Shown in pieces: positions 33,894 through 44,888 of a stretch of 64,000 nucleotides of DNA. The notes beneath the pieces were generated by a model that did no database searches, had not been told where the DNA came from, and saw only the letters and a list, made by a program, of their open reading frames with translations. The stretch comes from Hordeum vulgare subsp. vulgare (lineage: Eukaryota > Streptophyta > Magnoliopsida > Poales > Poaceae): the NCBI RefSeq assembly GCF_904849725.1, contig NC_058521.1, forward strand, positions 432,716,676-432,780,675. The letters are read 5' to 3'. Each line of letters opens with the position of its first letter. The stretch's first letter is position 1. The position numbers and the translations under genes were made by a program.

Positions 33894-35943
33894 TTGGTAT
33901 CCACCGCAATCCAGAGGGAGGCCGCCGTCGTGGAACACCATTGAAGAAGCACACCGCATCGATTACCACCTCGCCAAAGAGAGTTATGCCGAGGTCCAAC
34001 GGCCATGGGGCCAAAATGGCCGGAACAGGAGCATGAAAGGAAGATCACCATGACTAGACGTGCAACGCACAACCGCGAGACCGGCGACGCGCCCCCCGAA
34101 CGGAGCCTCGTGGCAGGAGTTGCTTCACGAACATTATAAATCACGCCCAAAGCCATGTTGTCGGGATCCAAATCCATTGTCGGTGCTCGATAGTACGGAC
34201 ATGCGACAAGATGGAAGCTATCACCTAGAAGATATCACGAAGCACACACGATATCGTGTCACGTGGATTCGAAGACGCTCCTATCATGATTCACATTGCA
34301 CCGTTGAGGGCTGCGCAGTGTCGTCAGGCAACAACACACCCAAGCACCTGGTGTCGCTGTGTGGAAGGAGTTTGCGGATGGCCGAGGCCACCTTGCCATT
34401 GGTGTGTCACGATTCCTCGCTGGCCACACCGTTCCCAATGCCCGTGCGAGAGAGAAGTTCATGTTGCCGCCTATCACCTATGAGCTTGGCCCAGCGGCGT
34501 TTACCGACGGTGGCAAGGACAGGAGACGGCGGTAATGGCAGTTCCTAGGATACCCTCATGAGTCGTCGTGTGGAGATTACGCACGGGCTTGATCCGGGTC
34601 ATTTTGGGGACCAACAACCCGACTTTCTGTCCATATAATTTCATTATTTTTCATATTATAAGTGTGTGTTGCCTCTCGTGTCACCCCCTTCACGCGCGAC
34701 ATGGGAGCTCCTAGCCATTGCCGCCTAGACCTCCTCCAGCTCTCACCTCCACCTCCGCCGCTATCGATGGTCGGTGTCGGGCAAAGCCCATGCATGCGAT
34801 GGTGGCGGCGGAGGGCCTCTCCCCCTCTCCCGGATATGCGGGCGGCGTGGCTGCCCGGATCCGCAGGGTGCGTCCCTCCTAACGGCACGGTGATTCCCGT
34901 CAGCGGTGGGCTTCCCAACGGTGCACGGGCGCCTAAATCCATGGGGTGTGGGTCTTATGATAGCATGGCGGCTCTTGACAGCGGCGGGATTAGGCGACGG
35001 CAGGCTTGGGTGATGGTGTGGGCCTTGTGACAGCGGATCTTGTTGCTCCAGTCACAGCGGCGGAATCTGGACCTGGGGTGCATCCTTGGTAGGCATGGCG
35101 ACGACACCCTCGGCTGGTGTCGCTCATGGTTGGTGGCTGGACGGCGTCTTGATCGTGTTGGATGTGAGTTGCCGGTGGATCTCCTCCGTGCTGCAGACTC
35201 TCGCCCGCCGCACTTGGTGGCTTGTGGTTCTGGCCGTCGGCCTCGGTGCGTTCGTGAGGGCTATTAGAGGTGACATCGGACCGGTGGAAACTCTGGTTGA
35301 CTCGCTCATCCTGATGGCGGCCATGACCAAGGTCCACATTCTCGTCCTTGCATACGTCGTCCTGGTCCCTTCCCTCCACCCCGACCCCATGCCCGGGTGA
35401 AGACCCAAAATCTCCTCAGCTTGGGCGACGGCGGCACTACGTGTGTCATGCCCTTCTTGGAGGCACGGTCTGGGGTGTTCGGGTGCTCGCTTAAAGGAAC
35501 TACAGTCGGAGGGGATGGGACTAGTGGCAACATGTGGTGTTCATGAAGGAGGAGCGGCGTGGCATCTTGTACGTCGATAATGGCGGGTCTCAGCGGCGTG
35601 GAGCAGTGGGGTCTCGACGGTGGCGCGCGAAGATGGATGAGCGCAGTATTGTGGCGTTGTATGTTGTCGTCGTGGCGTCGACGGCAGCTAGGCCTAGCAT
35701 GGTTGATGCATGAGTACAACTCTAAGGATGGATTGGCGGAAGATGGAGGCGGCATCCTATGAGAGCTCCTCGCACCGGTGTGTACCCAGACCAACAATGT
35801 GGCTTGGTTGGGGCATTTGGTTTAGATGTTAGGCTATGGTGCGAGGTATGTTTGGTATTCGGCTCGAACTATCGACGCCCTTCATCAACTGGATAGGAGT
35901 AGTGATAGATGTTGTCAAGATGATGGCTTCAATCTTAATGATG
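33894..35943. other. Unassigned GC-rich region
   Basis: About 2 kb without an element or gene I can name. It is GC-rich with many GGCGGCG and GACGGCGG words on both strands, and open frames up to 163 codons that are low in complexity and overlap on opposite strands, so none is credible. A break in composition occurs near 34610-34670 (AT-rich), so it may be two joined pieces. It ends at a Stowaway MITE. Confidence 0.5.
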
Positions 35944-35945
35944 TA

Positions 35946-36082
35946 CACCCTTTGTCTCAAAATAAGTGACTCAAAAATGACTCAACTTTGCACTAAAGTT
36001 AGTGCAAAGTTGAGTCATTTTTAAGTCACTTTTAGTGTAAAGTTGAGTCATTTTTGATTCACTTATTTTAAGACGGATAAAG
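35946..36082. mobile_element. Stowaway MITE (Tc1/mariner type)
   Basis: 137 bp, flanked by TA on both sides (35944-35945 and 36083-36084). Ends: CACCCTTTGTCTCAAAATAAGTG and, on the other strand, CTTTATCCGTCTTAAAATAAGTG, a decayed Stowaway terminus. The interior repeats TGACTCAACTTTGCACTAAAG in inverted and direct form, as in grass Stowaway elements built around AAAGTTGAGTCA. Confidence 0.85.
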
Positions 36083-36087
36083 TATTA

Positions 36088-36247
36088 CTTCCTCTGTTCC
36101 TAAATATAAGTCTTTCTAGAGGTTTCACTAATGGAATACATACGGATGTATATAGACATACTTTAGAGTATAGATTCATTCATTTTATTTCGTATGTAGA
36201 CACCTAGTGAAATATCTTAAAAGACTTATATTTAGATACGGAGGAAG
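36088..36247. mobile_element. Stowaway MITE (Tc1/mariner type)
   Basis: 160 bp between TA dinucleotides at 36086-36087 and 36248-36249. Its ends CTTCCTCTGTTCCTAAATATAAG and CTTCCTCCGTATCTAAATATAAG (other strand) are near-perfect inverted repeats. Interior has ACATACGGATGTATATAGAC, common in Triticeae Stowaway MITEs. Only three bases separate the end of the previous MITE from this element's TA. Confidence 0.9.
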
Positions 36248-36357
36248 TATTTTATAAAGCCTTCGTAAATAATCAATAAAGTGACTGCATGCATCGTCGA
36301 GGTGTACCGGAGATCTTCCTCCTTTTAAAAAAGTGTGTGTGTTGCCAATGTATAATG

Positions 36358-36428
36358 GTGTTTCGAACAAAGAATTATGTAGTTCGTTCCAGTAGTGTTT
36401 CGAACAAAGGAATTATGTAGTTCGTTCC
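36358..36428 (+). repeat. Short tandem duplication, 37-bp spacing
   Basis: The block GTGTTTCGAACAAAGAATTA continuing TGTAGTTCGTTCC occurs twice, starting at 36358 and 36395, with one inserted G in the second copy. Confidence 0.85.
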
Positions 36429-37099
36429 ATAGCGGGGTAGTAATATCTAGAAGCTTTTTGGGACGCTCGGGTGACTTATTCCTGTCCGCTAATTAGACCC
36501 ACCTGACACACACCAACATTTTGCACGACGTGTCCCACTCACATCTTCAGGTCTCATTGATTGGATTTGGCTTGATCGCACATGTTTCTCGCCAAACCAT
36601 TATTATTATTAAAAAACCCTAGCTACACACTACTGTTTAGCAGCACGTATAAAGTGCGGCCTTTTATGGTTGGAAAACAGGCGCAAATCAGTAGTAGGAG
36701 CAATACAGGCATCACATGAACAGCAGATGACTCGAGCAGCGCCACCAGAAATTGAGGTCATGCCATGCAGCAAGCTATCATGAAATGACTACTATCATAA
36801 AAATAACATGCAGCAAGCAATACAGGCATCAACGTCGCCGCCATTGTCGTCTTCTACGGTCAACTTTCCTGGTGCCCGCAACCTGTTTAACGAAATGTGT
36901 AACCCAATGCCAACAGCTAACGACCCCGGGTACCACAGTTCATGGCAAACTTCATCTACGAGGACCATTGCTAGGCCTTCTGACCCAAGGGACAATGTGA
37001 AGGCTTTGATCATGTGGAGACCCAATGTCAAAGTTTCGATCCCGAGGAGACCCAAAGTCAAGACGGCTGCTGACATGGTGATGTCGAAGAAGAATGTGA
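36429..37099. other. Probable left flank of a DNA element
   Basis: I find no clear element terminus here. A 102-codon plus-strand frame (36808-37116) with PSDPRDNVKALIMWRPNVKV lies just before the Myb/NAM-type remnant and could be its N-terminal part in another frame, but I cannot confirm this. CATGCAGCAAGC is repeated at 36763 and 36808. Confidence 0.35.
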
Positions 37100-38173
37100 G
37101 GCAACGACCATGGTGACTCATGGCATGATGACAGCTATTGCAAAGATGAGGAAGAAGAGGGTGTCGACATTGTGGAGGAGCCATCTCCATCGATGACCTC
37201 ATCCAAAGAGCCGAAATACAAAAGAGGGGGAAAAGCACTCGCACGGGGGTCGTACATCAAAGAGGAGTACATGTTGATTTGTGAGAGTTGGATGGAGATA
37301 GGCCAAGATCCCAAGACGAGTGCCGAGCAAAAAGGATACAATTCTTTTACAAGAGTTCATAAAAACTTTCATGAGCGGGGGAAGTTTTCGCCTTACAAGT
37401 TTGCTAGCACCCACGGCCTCAACTCAATAGAAACGTGATGGGGATTCATTTAACAAGAATACAACATGTTTTGTGTCCTCCTTGAGAGCGTTGAAGCACG
37501 TCGTGTGAGTGGGCTAGGCGTGGGAGACTTGGTATGACCCCTTCCTCTTTCATTACTATGCCACGTTCATGTTTGTTGCATGTTGTGTCATTCTCTATTA
37601 CATTTGTGGCATTCTCTTTGATTGTGTACACATTCCAAACCTTGGAAGCCTTCAAGGCCCGACATAAGAACAAGCCATTCATCATCACCCATTGTTGGCC
37701 GCTCATGAGGGAATTCCCCAAGTTCAAAGATCAATATGTCGCTCTAAAGAAAAAAGGGTGAGCCGAGGGCTGTAGTTGGGGATGGTGATGGGGTGAAGAG
37801 GACGAGGGGCAAGACCAACTTGAGGAGGAACGAGAAACGTGATGTGTCATCTATCGCCTTGCAAGAAACTTTTCATGGCATGATGACTCAAAAGGAAGTG
37901 CGGGACGAGAGGAAGCACCAAGAAAAGCCGGAGCAAATGAAGATATACTTGGAGCTCCAAACGAAGAAGCTTGACATGGAAGAGGCCATGAAGAAGAGGA
38001 AGCTTGACATGGAGGAGGCCATCCAAACGAAGAAGGTTGGATAGAGGCTAGCAATGCCGACACGAGAGAAACAGGTGGCGCTAGTAATCATAACTATGGA
38101 CTTGACCAACATGTCACCGAAGAGAAGGAGTTGGTTCGAGAAACGGAAAAAGGAGATGCTCGACCAAGACGAC
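37100..38173 (+). pseudogene. Transposon-type ORF: Myb/SANT-like domain and NAM-associated C-terminus
   Basis: The plus strand reads YIKEEYMLICESWMEIGQDP and VHKNFHERGKFSPYKFASTH, a SANT/trihelix-like DNA-binding region. A TGA replaces an expected Arg after LNSIET, then WGFIQQEYNMFCVLLESVEARR. After a probable intron with decay (37530-37650) comes LEAFKARHKNKPFIITHCWP and FPKFKDQYVALKKKG, a frame shift, and KRTRGKTN followed by a Lys/Glu-rich coiled coil (QMKIYLELQTKKLDMEEA repeated) and LTNMSPKRRSWFEKRKKEML. Such proteins are annotated in wheat as NAM-associated or GST T3-like and are usually linked to DNA transposons. The CACTA element interrupts it at 38173. Confidence 0.65.
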
Positions 38174-38600
38174 CACTACTGGGAAATGGCTTATAGGTGA
38201 ACCCCAACTAGTAGCGGGCACTATGTGGTACCCGCCACAGCTATTTTTTAAAACTAGGCATGGCAAGTAACAAAAACCACCTGACACAGCTAGGGGCATA
38301 ACGGTGGCGGGCAGTTTCTACTACTCGTCACAGATAGAATCTCCCGAATGGGACTTGGATGACTAATCCATCATTGGTGGGCGCGGATCCATCACTGGTG
38401 GGCACGGCCTAAGGCCCGCCACATGTAGATGGTCGAGGAGTGGTGAATGCTAAGAGGCAACTGCCACTAGTTATCCTTGTTGAGAGCTTAATTTTGGAAG
38501 AATATAGTCATGGCGGGTGATGCGTAGTGCTCACCACTTCTATTTCATAACTTGTGGCGGGTCGTGGGCACTACCCGCCACTTCAACAACAACAAATCAA
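38174..38600 (+). repeat. CACTA left terminal repeat and subterminal repeats
   Basis: After the terminal CACTACT, variants of the word GTGGCGGGC or GCCCGCCAC appear near 38227, 38303, 38411, 38513 and 38554-38580. These are the expected binding sites of a TNPA-type protein. Confidence 0.8.
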
Positions 38601-39109
38601 ACTTGCGCACGGTGTTGGCCAAAATTACATCCGCATCTAATCCTCGGCCGCCAAATCCACGACACTGATCTCCCCCACCCCCAAATGCCACCATGATCAG
38701 CGGGTCTCCAAAAGCACCGGCACTGCACACCACCACCACCTGGCACTGCGGGGCCCTCCGCACGCTTTACCAATCCCCCATCCATCTTTCACCTCCACCC
38801 AACGACGGTCCGCATGCCCTCGGTTGCCCTCTACTCCTTGGCCTTCTCCATCGACCTTATACCCACCCGTGCACCCGCTTGCACCAACGTAATGATGACC
38901 TTCGACCATCTCCACATACCCATGTGGTGCGCCTCCCCCCGCACCCACGGCTCCTCACCCATATACATAGCGTTGCCCTCGGTTGCTTGAATTCACTCCT
39001 TCTGCTATATATGTTCATTGATTTCAGATTATTTAAATTATTTTCTTGTGTTATGCTCGTTCTCACGTGATGTTGTACTATGATAGATGAATATGATACA
39101 ATTGCTTGT

Positions 39110-39570
39110 GCTATATGTCGATGCTCACAGTTTAATTTAAAGGGAATAGAAAAGAGTACCAAAGTTTTGACGAAATGTTGATTCACTTCCATTTCATCGA
39201 ATTTCTTGCATTCAATATGTCCATTTTTAGCAACGGATATGCCATTTTTTATAAAGTGGCGATGTCCGCTGGTGAATTTCATTGCGGTTCGTTGTCTTCT
39301 TTTACAGGGAATAGAAAAGAGTGCCAAAATTTTGATGAAATGTTGATTCACTTCCATTTCGTCATATTTATGTCATTCAATACATCCAATTATTAGCAAA
39401 GGTTATGCCATTTTTTTATAAAATGTCGATGCCCGGTGATGAATTTCATTGCGGTCCATTGTCTTCTTTTAAAGGGAATAGAAAAGAGTGTCAATGTTTT
39501 GACGAAATTTTCATTCATTTCCATTTTGTCAAGTTTCTCGCACTTAATATGTCACTTTTTAGCACTCATG
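39110..39570 (+). repeat. 166-bp tandem repeat within CACTA
   Basis: The block AGGGAATAGAAAAGAGTACC recurs at 39141, 39306 and 39473, giving periods of 165 and 167 bp. The following GACGAAATGTTGATTCACTT and GATGCCCGGTGATGAATTTC blocks repeat too. About 2.7 copies with 10-20 percent divergence, ending before the first ORF. The frames within are not conserved between copies, so it is non-coding. Confidence 0.85.
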
Positions 39571-39636
39571 TTGCCAAAAAAATTGTAATTATTTTTTTAC
39601 TCATTACGGATGCAATCTTCATTTTGCAGATAAAAG

Positions 39637-41501
39637 ATGGTAAGACATACACGGTCTCAGAGTGAAGCTTTGACTTCCCTACATGATGAGACAAATTATG
39701 CTGGCGAGTTTCACGAGGATACAGATCATACTGGAGATGGAGGGCTAGATGGGGAAGAATATTCACATGTTACTGAAGAGGAAGTGCAAGGTGGTGGGGA
39801 TGGATATTCCGCCAATGATGCTCAAGAAGTGCAAGATGGCCAACATTTCAAACAAGAGTTGGATGATGCTGAAGATAAAGGACACCTCAGTGGTGCAAAA
39901 ACTGATTTGGAAAGTCAGCCACAGGAGCGTAGGTCATAGAATAAGGTGCCTACAGCAACCTATGTAATAAAATGGATTACACATAAGGGAGACCTATTAG
40001 TCCGATCAAGAACGCAATGAAATTGGGTAACGTCCTAGGTTCCATTGCCCGTGAAAACTATGGCATCAACGTTAGATGCTTAAGGAGCCCTAGAAACAAA
40101 CACCAGTCAAACCTCCTATTAGGAAAGATGGGAGATATTTTCAAGTTCAACAACCAAGACAATGCACTTGCAGAAATCCATGCCATGCGAGTGTTCACTA
40201 AGGCCTTGAGTAGTAATAGATGCCATGCAAACAAGCTAGTGGACGACGAGTATGATTTAGGGGAAACCAAAAGATATACCCTAGTACCATCGATGACGAA
40301 TGGAAGGAGTTCCTTGATTAACGAGACTTAGATGCATAACAGGACAAAGAGAAGTTTGCGTAGCTACAAAGTCAAATGGTAGGGAACCACAATCTAGGCA
40401 CCCGTGGTTATGAAGGGAAGCAACCAATTTGGGAAAAGCATGATGCTACGATTTCTTCACAGGGTCAACCAACACCATTCAGTAATATCCTGGTTCCATG
40501 TGCCAAGAAATATTTTCGGTCTCTAGAGGTGCTTAATAAAGAAACTGCAATGTACTACCTCGAGGACCCCGAGGTGCCGAAAGCGGCCAAAAGAACGATA
40601 CACAGTTATCCTATAAAACCAAACTTTTCATCATATATGTTTAGGAGTAGTTTCTAAATGATATTAGTTTGTTCATGTAGGCAATTTTTACCCAAAACGC
40701 ACCAAGCTCTGAAGAGTCGCCGGATGTGCAAAGGTGGTCATCTGACCCAATTTTGCACGCCCTCCATAGGAAGAGAGAGACCACAAGAGGTCGTAAGCTC
40801 GGTGTCGACAATACTTTCTGGGATGCCTACTATCCCCCAAGAAAAGGATGACCAAGTCAAAAAAGAAAGATTGGACAAAGACAAAATAGATCAATTAATA
40901 AAGGAAAGGTTAGAGGAACTATTACCTGATTTTACAGTAGAGGTTGAAAAGCATATTTAGTCTACAGGGTCGACAAATATGCCAGAAATGTGGATACCCA
41001 TACATGTCGCCCTTTGCTCCAACAAAGATCAGAATCCTCCTGATCGGTAATGTCATGGATGGTCATGGTGGGTCACCACATTCTTTGGAGGAACAAATTC
41101 CTTGCACTCTCTTAGCTAAAGTGGGTAATAGTGGCGACTTGTTGGAGGTTGCAAAAGTTAGGGTCTTTATAGGAAATGGCATGCACAACAACAAATTAGA
41201 CGAGAAAGTGTGGAAGGTTTGTTTGCTTAGGGTGATCCCACAATACAACAATTTGATTTTTCCACAGAATATTATGGAGGAGGGTGATGAGCCACACCCC
41301 CTTTCAGAATGCTTTACTCGTTACCTCAAGTGGCCTTCAATGCATATCATATTGAAAAACCCATGCCCAAACATAACACCATCTCCAACCATCCCTAGCA
41401 TTCTAGCACTAACACCATCTCCCAACATCCATGGCGTTGGACCGCCACCTAGAATATCTCCTCCACATCTTTGCAACCCCATAGCAGCTAAGGATGTGTA
41501 G
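39637..41501 (+). pseudogene. TNPA-like protein of CACTA element
   Basis: It begins MVRHTRSQSEALTSLHDETN at about 39637 with an acidic N-terminus. Later pieces include GKMGDIFKFNNQDNALAEIHAMRV, GTRGYEGKQPIWEKHDATISSQGQPTPFSNI (the GY..K.PIW pattern of plant En/Spm-type TNPA proteins), a coiled coil (KDKIDQLIKERLEELLPDFT) and a C-terminal region ending at 41501 after many Pro. Stops and frame changes separate the pieces. TNPA proteins bind the subterminal repeats during transposition. Exons cannot be fixed without a transcript. Confidence 0.6.
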
Positions 41502-41690
41502 GAAGAGCACATGTTTGAAGAATCACAAAATCCTAATTATATTGTAGATGAGGAGACACCGTCAGCCCATTCTGATACGCAATCTTGCAAAAAAAACAAA
41601 GTTTACTCCAACAACACTAAAGAATGTGGTGGCCCAAGAAGCGATGTCCTATCTGACAGTTTTTGTTGAACCAGTGAAAAAAAAAGAAGC

Positions 41691-42894
41691 ATGCATCTAA
41701 AAGGTGCCAAAATGAATACTAAGGCCAACACTTCTACCACCACACGTGGAAAGGATAGTCCATCGGTAAACAAGGCACCGAAGAAGTCATTGGCATATGA
41801 ACAATGTGCTAACAACCCAAAAGCATATGTATATATGCTGGGTCGGAGAATGGTATCAGACAAAGTGTACGAGCACCTTAGTCTTGAGATGAAGATTCTA
41901 CATGACAAAATTGTGGATTCAGAACTAGACAATAAGAAGCAAGGATCCATTGTTAACCCAACATATTACACTAGGAAGGTGCCAAAGGGATATATTTTCT
42001 TTGGAAAAATTAGCGGGGACAAAATATATGTAGATTTCAAAGAGATCTTCTATATGTTCAGTTATATAACCTTGAAACTTGACAAATGAGGTCATGGGCA
42101 CTTTTTCAAGCCATTGAGGTAAGAAGAAAGAATATGGCCGATTTTGCCATAGCCGATCCTTTTCTCATGAACGAGGAAACCCTACAAAATGAGGAAGGGA
42201 GGCGGTGCATGCGGAGTTACCTTCTAGATTTCATGCAAATGAACAAGCTTAAGACTTGCTTCTCATGCCGTATAGACCCATGTACATCCTTCTCTCGCTT
42301 TACGATGTCACTTTAGTACCTTATATATTCCATCATATATGTTTTCATGTATCAAAATTTGTAACATTCTCATGACCGTTGTATGTTTATTCTATTTTGC
42401 TCAACAACCATTGGGTTCTACTAGTCCTAAGACCGCAAAGGTGCCATTGTTACTTTTTGGATTCAACAAAGAGCCCAGAAAAACACTAGGCGCTCCTAAA
42501 GGACCATCTCGATGATCGTCTTTTCCATTGTTGTACTACAAGAGGCCACACGGCTTGGAAGTACTACAAAGGAAGTGGAAGAAAAACTATTGCCTTCAGA
42601 TGAAACACTCTATCTTGCATGCAACAACTACCGAATAGTCTCACTTGTGGCTTCTACACATGCTTTCACATGGAAGAATTCATATGGTCCACAAAAACGT
42701 TAAATTTGCATCGTTAAATCCTCAAATGGGGTCAACAAGTACAAAACAATTCGGTTGAAGCTAGCTTAGTGCTCGAAGAACTACAAGTCAAGTTGTTGAC
42801 TATCATAAACAAGGAGGTCCACTCGTCGTCTGACCTATTCTATAATAACACCAAAGAAGACGAGTCCAACCAACAAAAGAGCCTAACCTAGCTT
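41691..42894 (+). pseudogene. ULP1-like cysteine protease (C48 type) in CACTA
   Basis: The N-terminal part reads LGRRMVSDKVYEHLSLEMKI, YVDFKEIFYMFSYITLKL, a frame change, and MADFAIADPFLMNEET, a typical lead-in of ULP-type domains in grass CACTA elements. The catalytic residues lie in one frame: His in NNHWVLLVL (42409-42411), Asp in YFLDSTK (42460-42462), Gln in QLPNSLTCGFY (42625-42627) and Cys in the same motif (42646-42648). Two stops interrupt this frame between Asp and Gln. ULP1 proteases cut SUMO-type tags; the role in the transposon is unknown. Confidence 0.7.
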
Positions 42895-43199
42895 ATTGCA
42901 GCGGGCACAACTAAAACCGTGACTAAACATATTTGGCGTCATGCACTCAATGTTGATGAAGCATTGTATGTTGTTCAACTTGATCGACATACTATATTAG
43001 ATGACCATGTATTTTACGTAACTCATTTAAAATTAATGTAATTCTCGTTATTAATTTTTGAGTTATTATCGTTAGTTTTATTCGTGATTTGCTTGCATTT
43101 ACTAGAACTGTCCCCTATTTTCATCATCTAACGCTGCTCTGGCAGCATAATATATGTTGCAACAGCAACCTTTTTTTATTCTAGATGGTATAGTAATTA

Positions 43200-43484
43200 G
43201 TGGGGGCGCTAAATGGAGGCTGTCGCACATACTACACAGAGCTATGGCGAGCGTTTCGCGAGGCCCACCATTCGAAGGCTGCTTGCCACTTCCACGAGAT
43301 TAACAACACTGTTGGGCCAATGAAACCGCCCGCAACTACAAAGGTCATACCAATGGCGGGCGGGTACGTGTCACTGCTTGCACTATAGCAGTGGTGGGAG
43401 GTCAGTCGCGGGCGGCTCAAAAAGGCTTGCCCGCCACTGCTGGGCTTTTGTTAGCCGCCACTGCTAGGCATTCCCGCGGTAGTG
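43200..43484 (+). repeat. CACTA right subterminal repeats and terminus
   Basis: Words such as ACCGCCCGC, ATGGCGGGCGGG, CGCGGGCGGC, GCCCGCCACTGCTGGGC and GCCGCCACTGCTAGG lead to the right end GCGGTAGTG. They mirror the left side. Confidence 0.8.
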
Positions 43485-43943
43485 GACATGAACTCGGGAG
43501 GCTTAGGCCGTGGAGTATGGCCATTCTTTTTTAAGGATGGCAAGTGTGTTGGTCGCTGGCTATGTTGCCGGCGTGAAAACTCAGGGTGGGAGGGGGTTGA
43601 TCCTTATGTAGGATTGCATGTGTGCCAGCCGCCAGCGCTTTGGCTGGCATGAACTATAGTCGCGGTGTCAAAATTTCAGGTTTCTAGCCTTAAAAAAAAT
43701 AGTCGGCCGGGCAAAATGCATCCATTTGTTGGGAGCATGGCGAACATAAACATAGAATGGGCCAAATGTCACCTCTTTGTCTATTCCAAATGGATAAAAA
43801 AGGGATAAAGTATACGTTCGTTTAAGATCATGCGTAGGATCTAGCCTAAGCATTGCTACACATTGCAATATCTACCATAGATAGCCGTTTGGTAGTGTAT
43901 CAGAGCTCAGAGTAGATAGGATAGTTAAACGAGACTCGTGCAT
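43485..43943 (+). other. Continuation of the interrupted Myb/NAM-type element
   Basis: After the CACTA the target DNA resumes with GAC ATG AAC, which keeps the frame of the interrupted ORF (GATGCTCGACCAAGAC before, GACATGAACTCGGG after) up to a TGA near 43650. Beyond that is non-coding text with AAAATGCATCCATTTGTTGG and CCAAATGGATAAAAAAGGG, consistent with the 3' flank of a DNA element. No terminus was found before the Harbinger element. Confidence 0.5.
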
Positions 43944-44574
43944 TTAGGGTGCATTTGGTTACCTGCATTAGCCTCAACCAGGCCCGTGGGGGAAGAAGAT
44001 GGTCCGTTTGGTTGCATGGCCCGCATACAATTCTTGGCCTGCGTGAACCTTAAAGCAGTGCTCAGCGAGGACCGCTAGGAACAACCGAATCGGCAGTTTC
44101 TAGCACCAAACTAGGGCAATTCGGTGGAGGGGAGCACTGTGCTCCACAGCTGCAGGCAGGGAGATGGCGGGAGCGAGGGTGCGTCTCCAAAAAGGCGGTG
44201 GGATGAATTCGCACCACCGCCCGTCGATTCGTGATCGCCCTATATAGCGAGGGTGACCGACGCGCCAAAACTCCTGCCACCATTTCCACCCCTCTTGAGC
44301 TTTCACTCAGGCCCAAATCCACCTCGACGATGAGGTAAGCGGCGCAACTACTCCGGTGACCGGTTGGCTACAACGACAGATCCACTCCTCCTCTTGTCCT
44401 TTGTGTCGCACCTCCACTACGGCTCCTCTGATGGCGTGTGTAAGTTTTACAACCCCTCCCCTCTACTAGTTCTAGCTAGATCTGGCGAATGGGTGGGGTT
44501 AGGTCGTCCGATCTGTTTGACTGTGATGTTGCAGTAGCTAGTTGGGATGGATTTGAAGCATGCTAGGGGATGTT

Positions 44575-44672
44575 CATGGATGGATTGGTAGTATGCTTGG
44601 ATGTTTATGGATGTATTGGTAGTATGCTTGGATGTTTATGGATGAATTAGTAGTGTGCTTGCATGTATGGTA
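44575..44672 (+). repeat. 31-bp tandem repeat, about three copies
   Basis: The unit ATGCTTGGATGTTTATGGAT followed by GTATTGGTAGT repeats three times with small changes, upstream of the Myb-like gene. Confidence 0.85.
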
Positions 44673-44759
44673 TGGTAATGTGCAAGTGTTGAACAAGATG
44701 ATCCAAAGTGTCCATGATTAGTGTTGTCCTGAACTAGATCATCCATGTGTTCATATTTT

Positions 44760-44880
44760 ATAGCTAGTTCATATTGTTGATGTGTAGTGTGATGTCCATG
44801 TTTACAGCTAGTTCATACTGTCCATCTATAGTGTCATGTCCATGTTTACAGCTAGTTCATATTGTCGATGTGTGTTGTGT
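44760..44880 (+). repeat. About 45-bp tandem repeat, 2.5 copies
   Basis: TCCATGTTTACAGCTAGTTCA with following TATTGT(C)GATGTGTAGTGTG-type sequence occurs two and a half times just before the first exon of the Myb-like gene. Confidence 0.8.
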
Positions 44881-44888
44881 TGTAGGAC

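Larger units (their letters stand above)
38174..43484 (+). mobile_element. CACTA (En/Spm) transposon, 5311 bp, with TNPA-like and ULP1-like coding remnants
   Basis: Left end CACTACTGGGAAATGGC; right end read on the other strand CACTACCGCGGGAATGCC. Three-base duplications GAC at 38171-38173 and 43485-43487 match exactly, so both ends are real. Subterminal zones contain many GTGGCGGGC-type repeats in both orientations. Inside are a TNPA-like ORF (39637-41501), a ULP1-like cysteine protease remnant (41691-42894) and a 166-bp tandem repeat. No TNPD/TNP2 transposase is visible, so it is non-autonomous. Confidence 0.9.

Noticed and set aside
34060..35797. Frames up to 163 codons on both strands
   Set aside because: GC-rich low-complexity sequence gives long open frames by chance; no domain seen.
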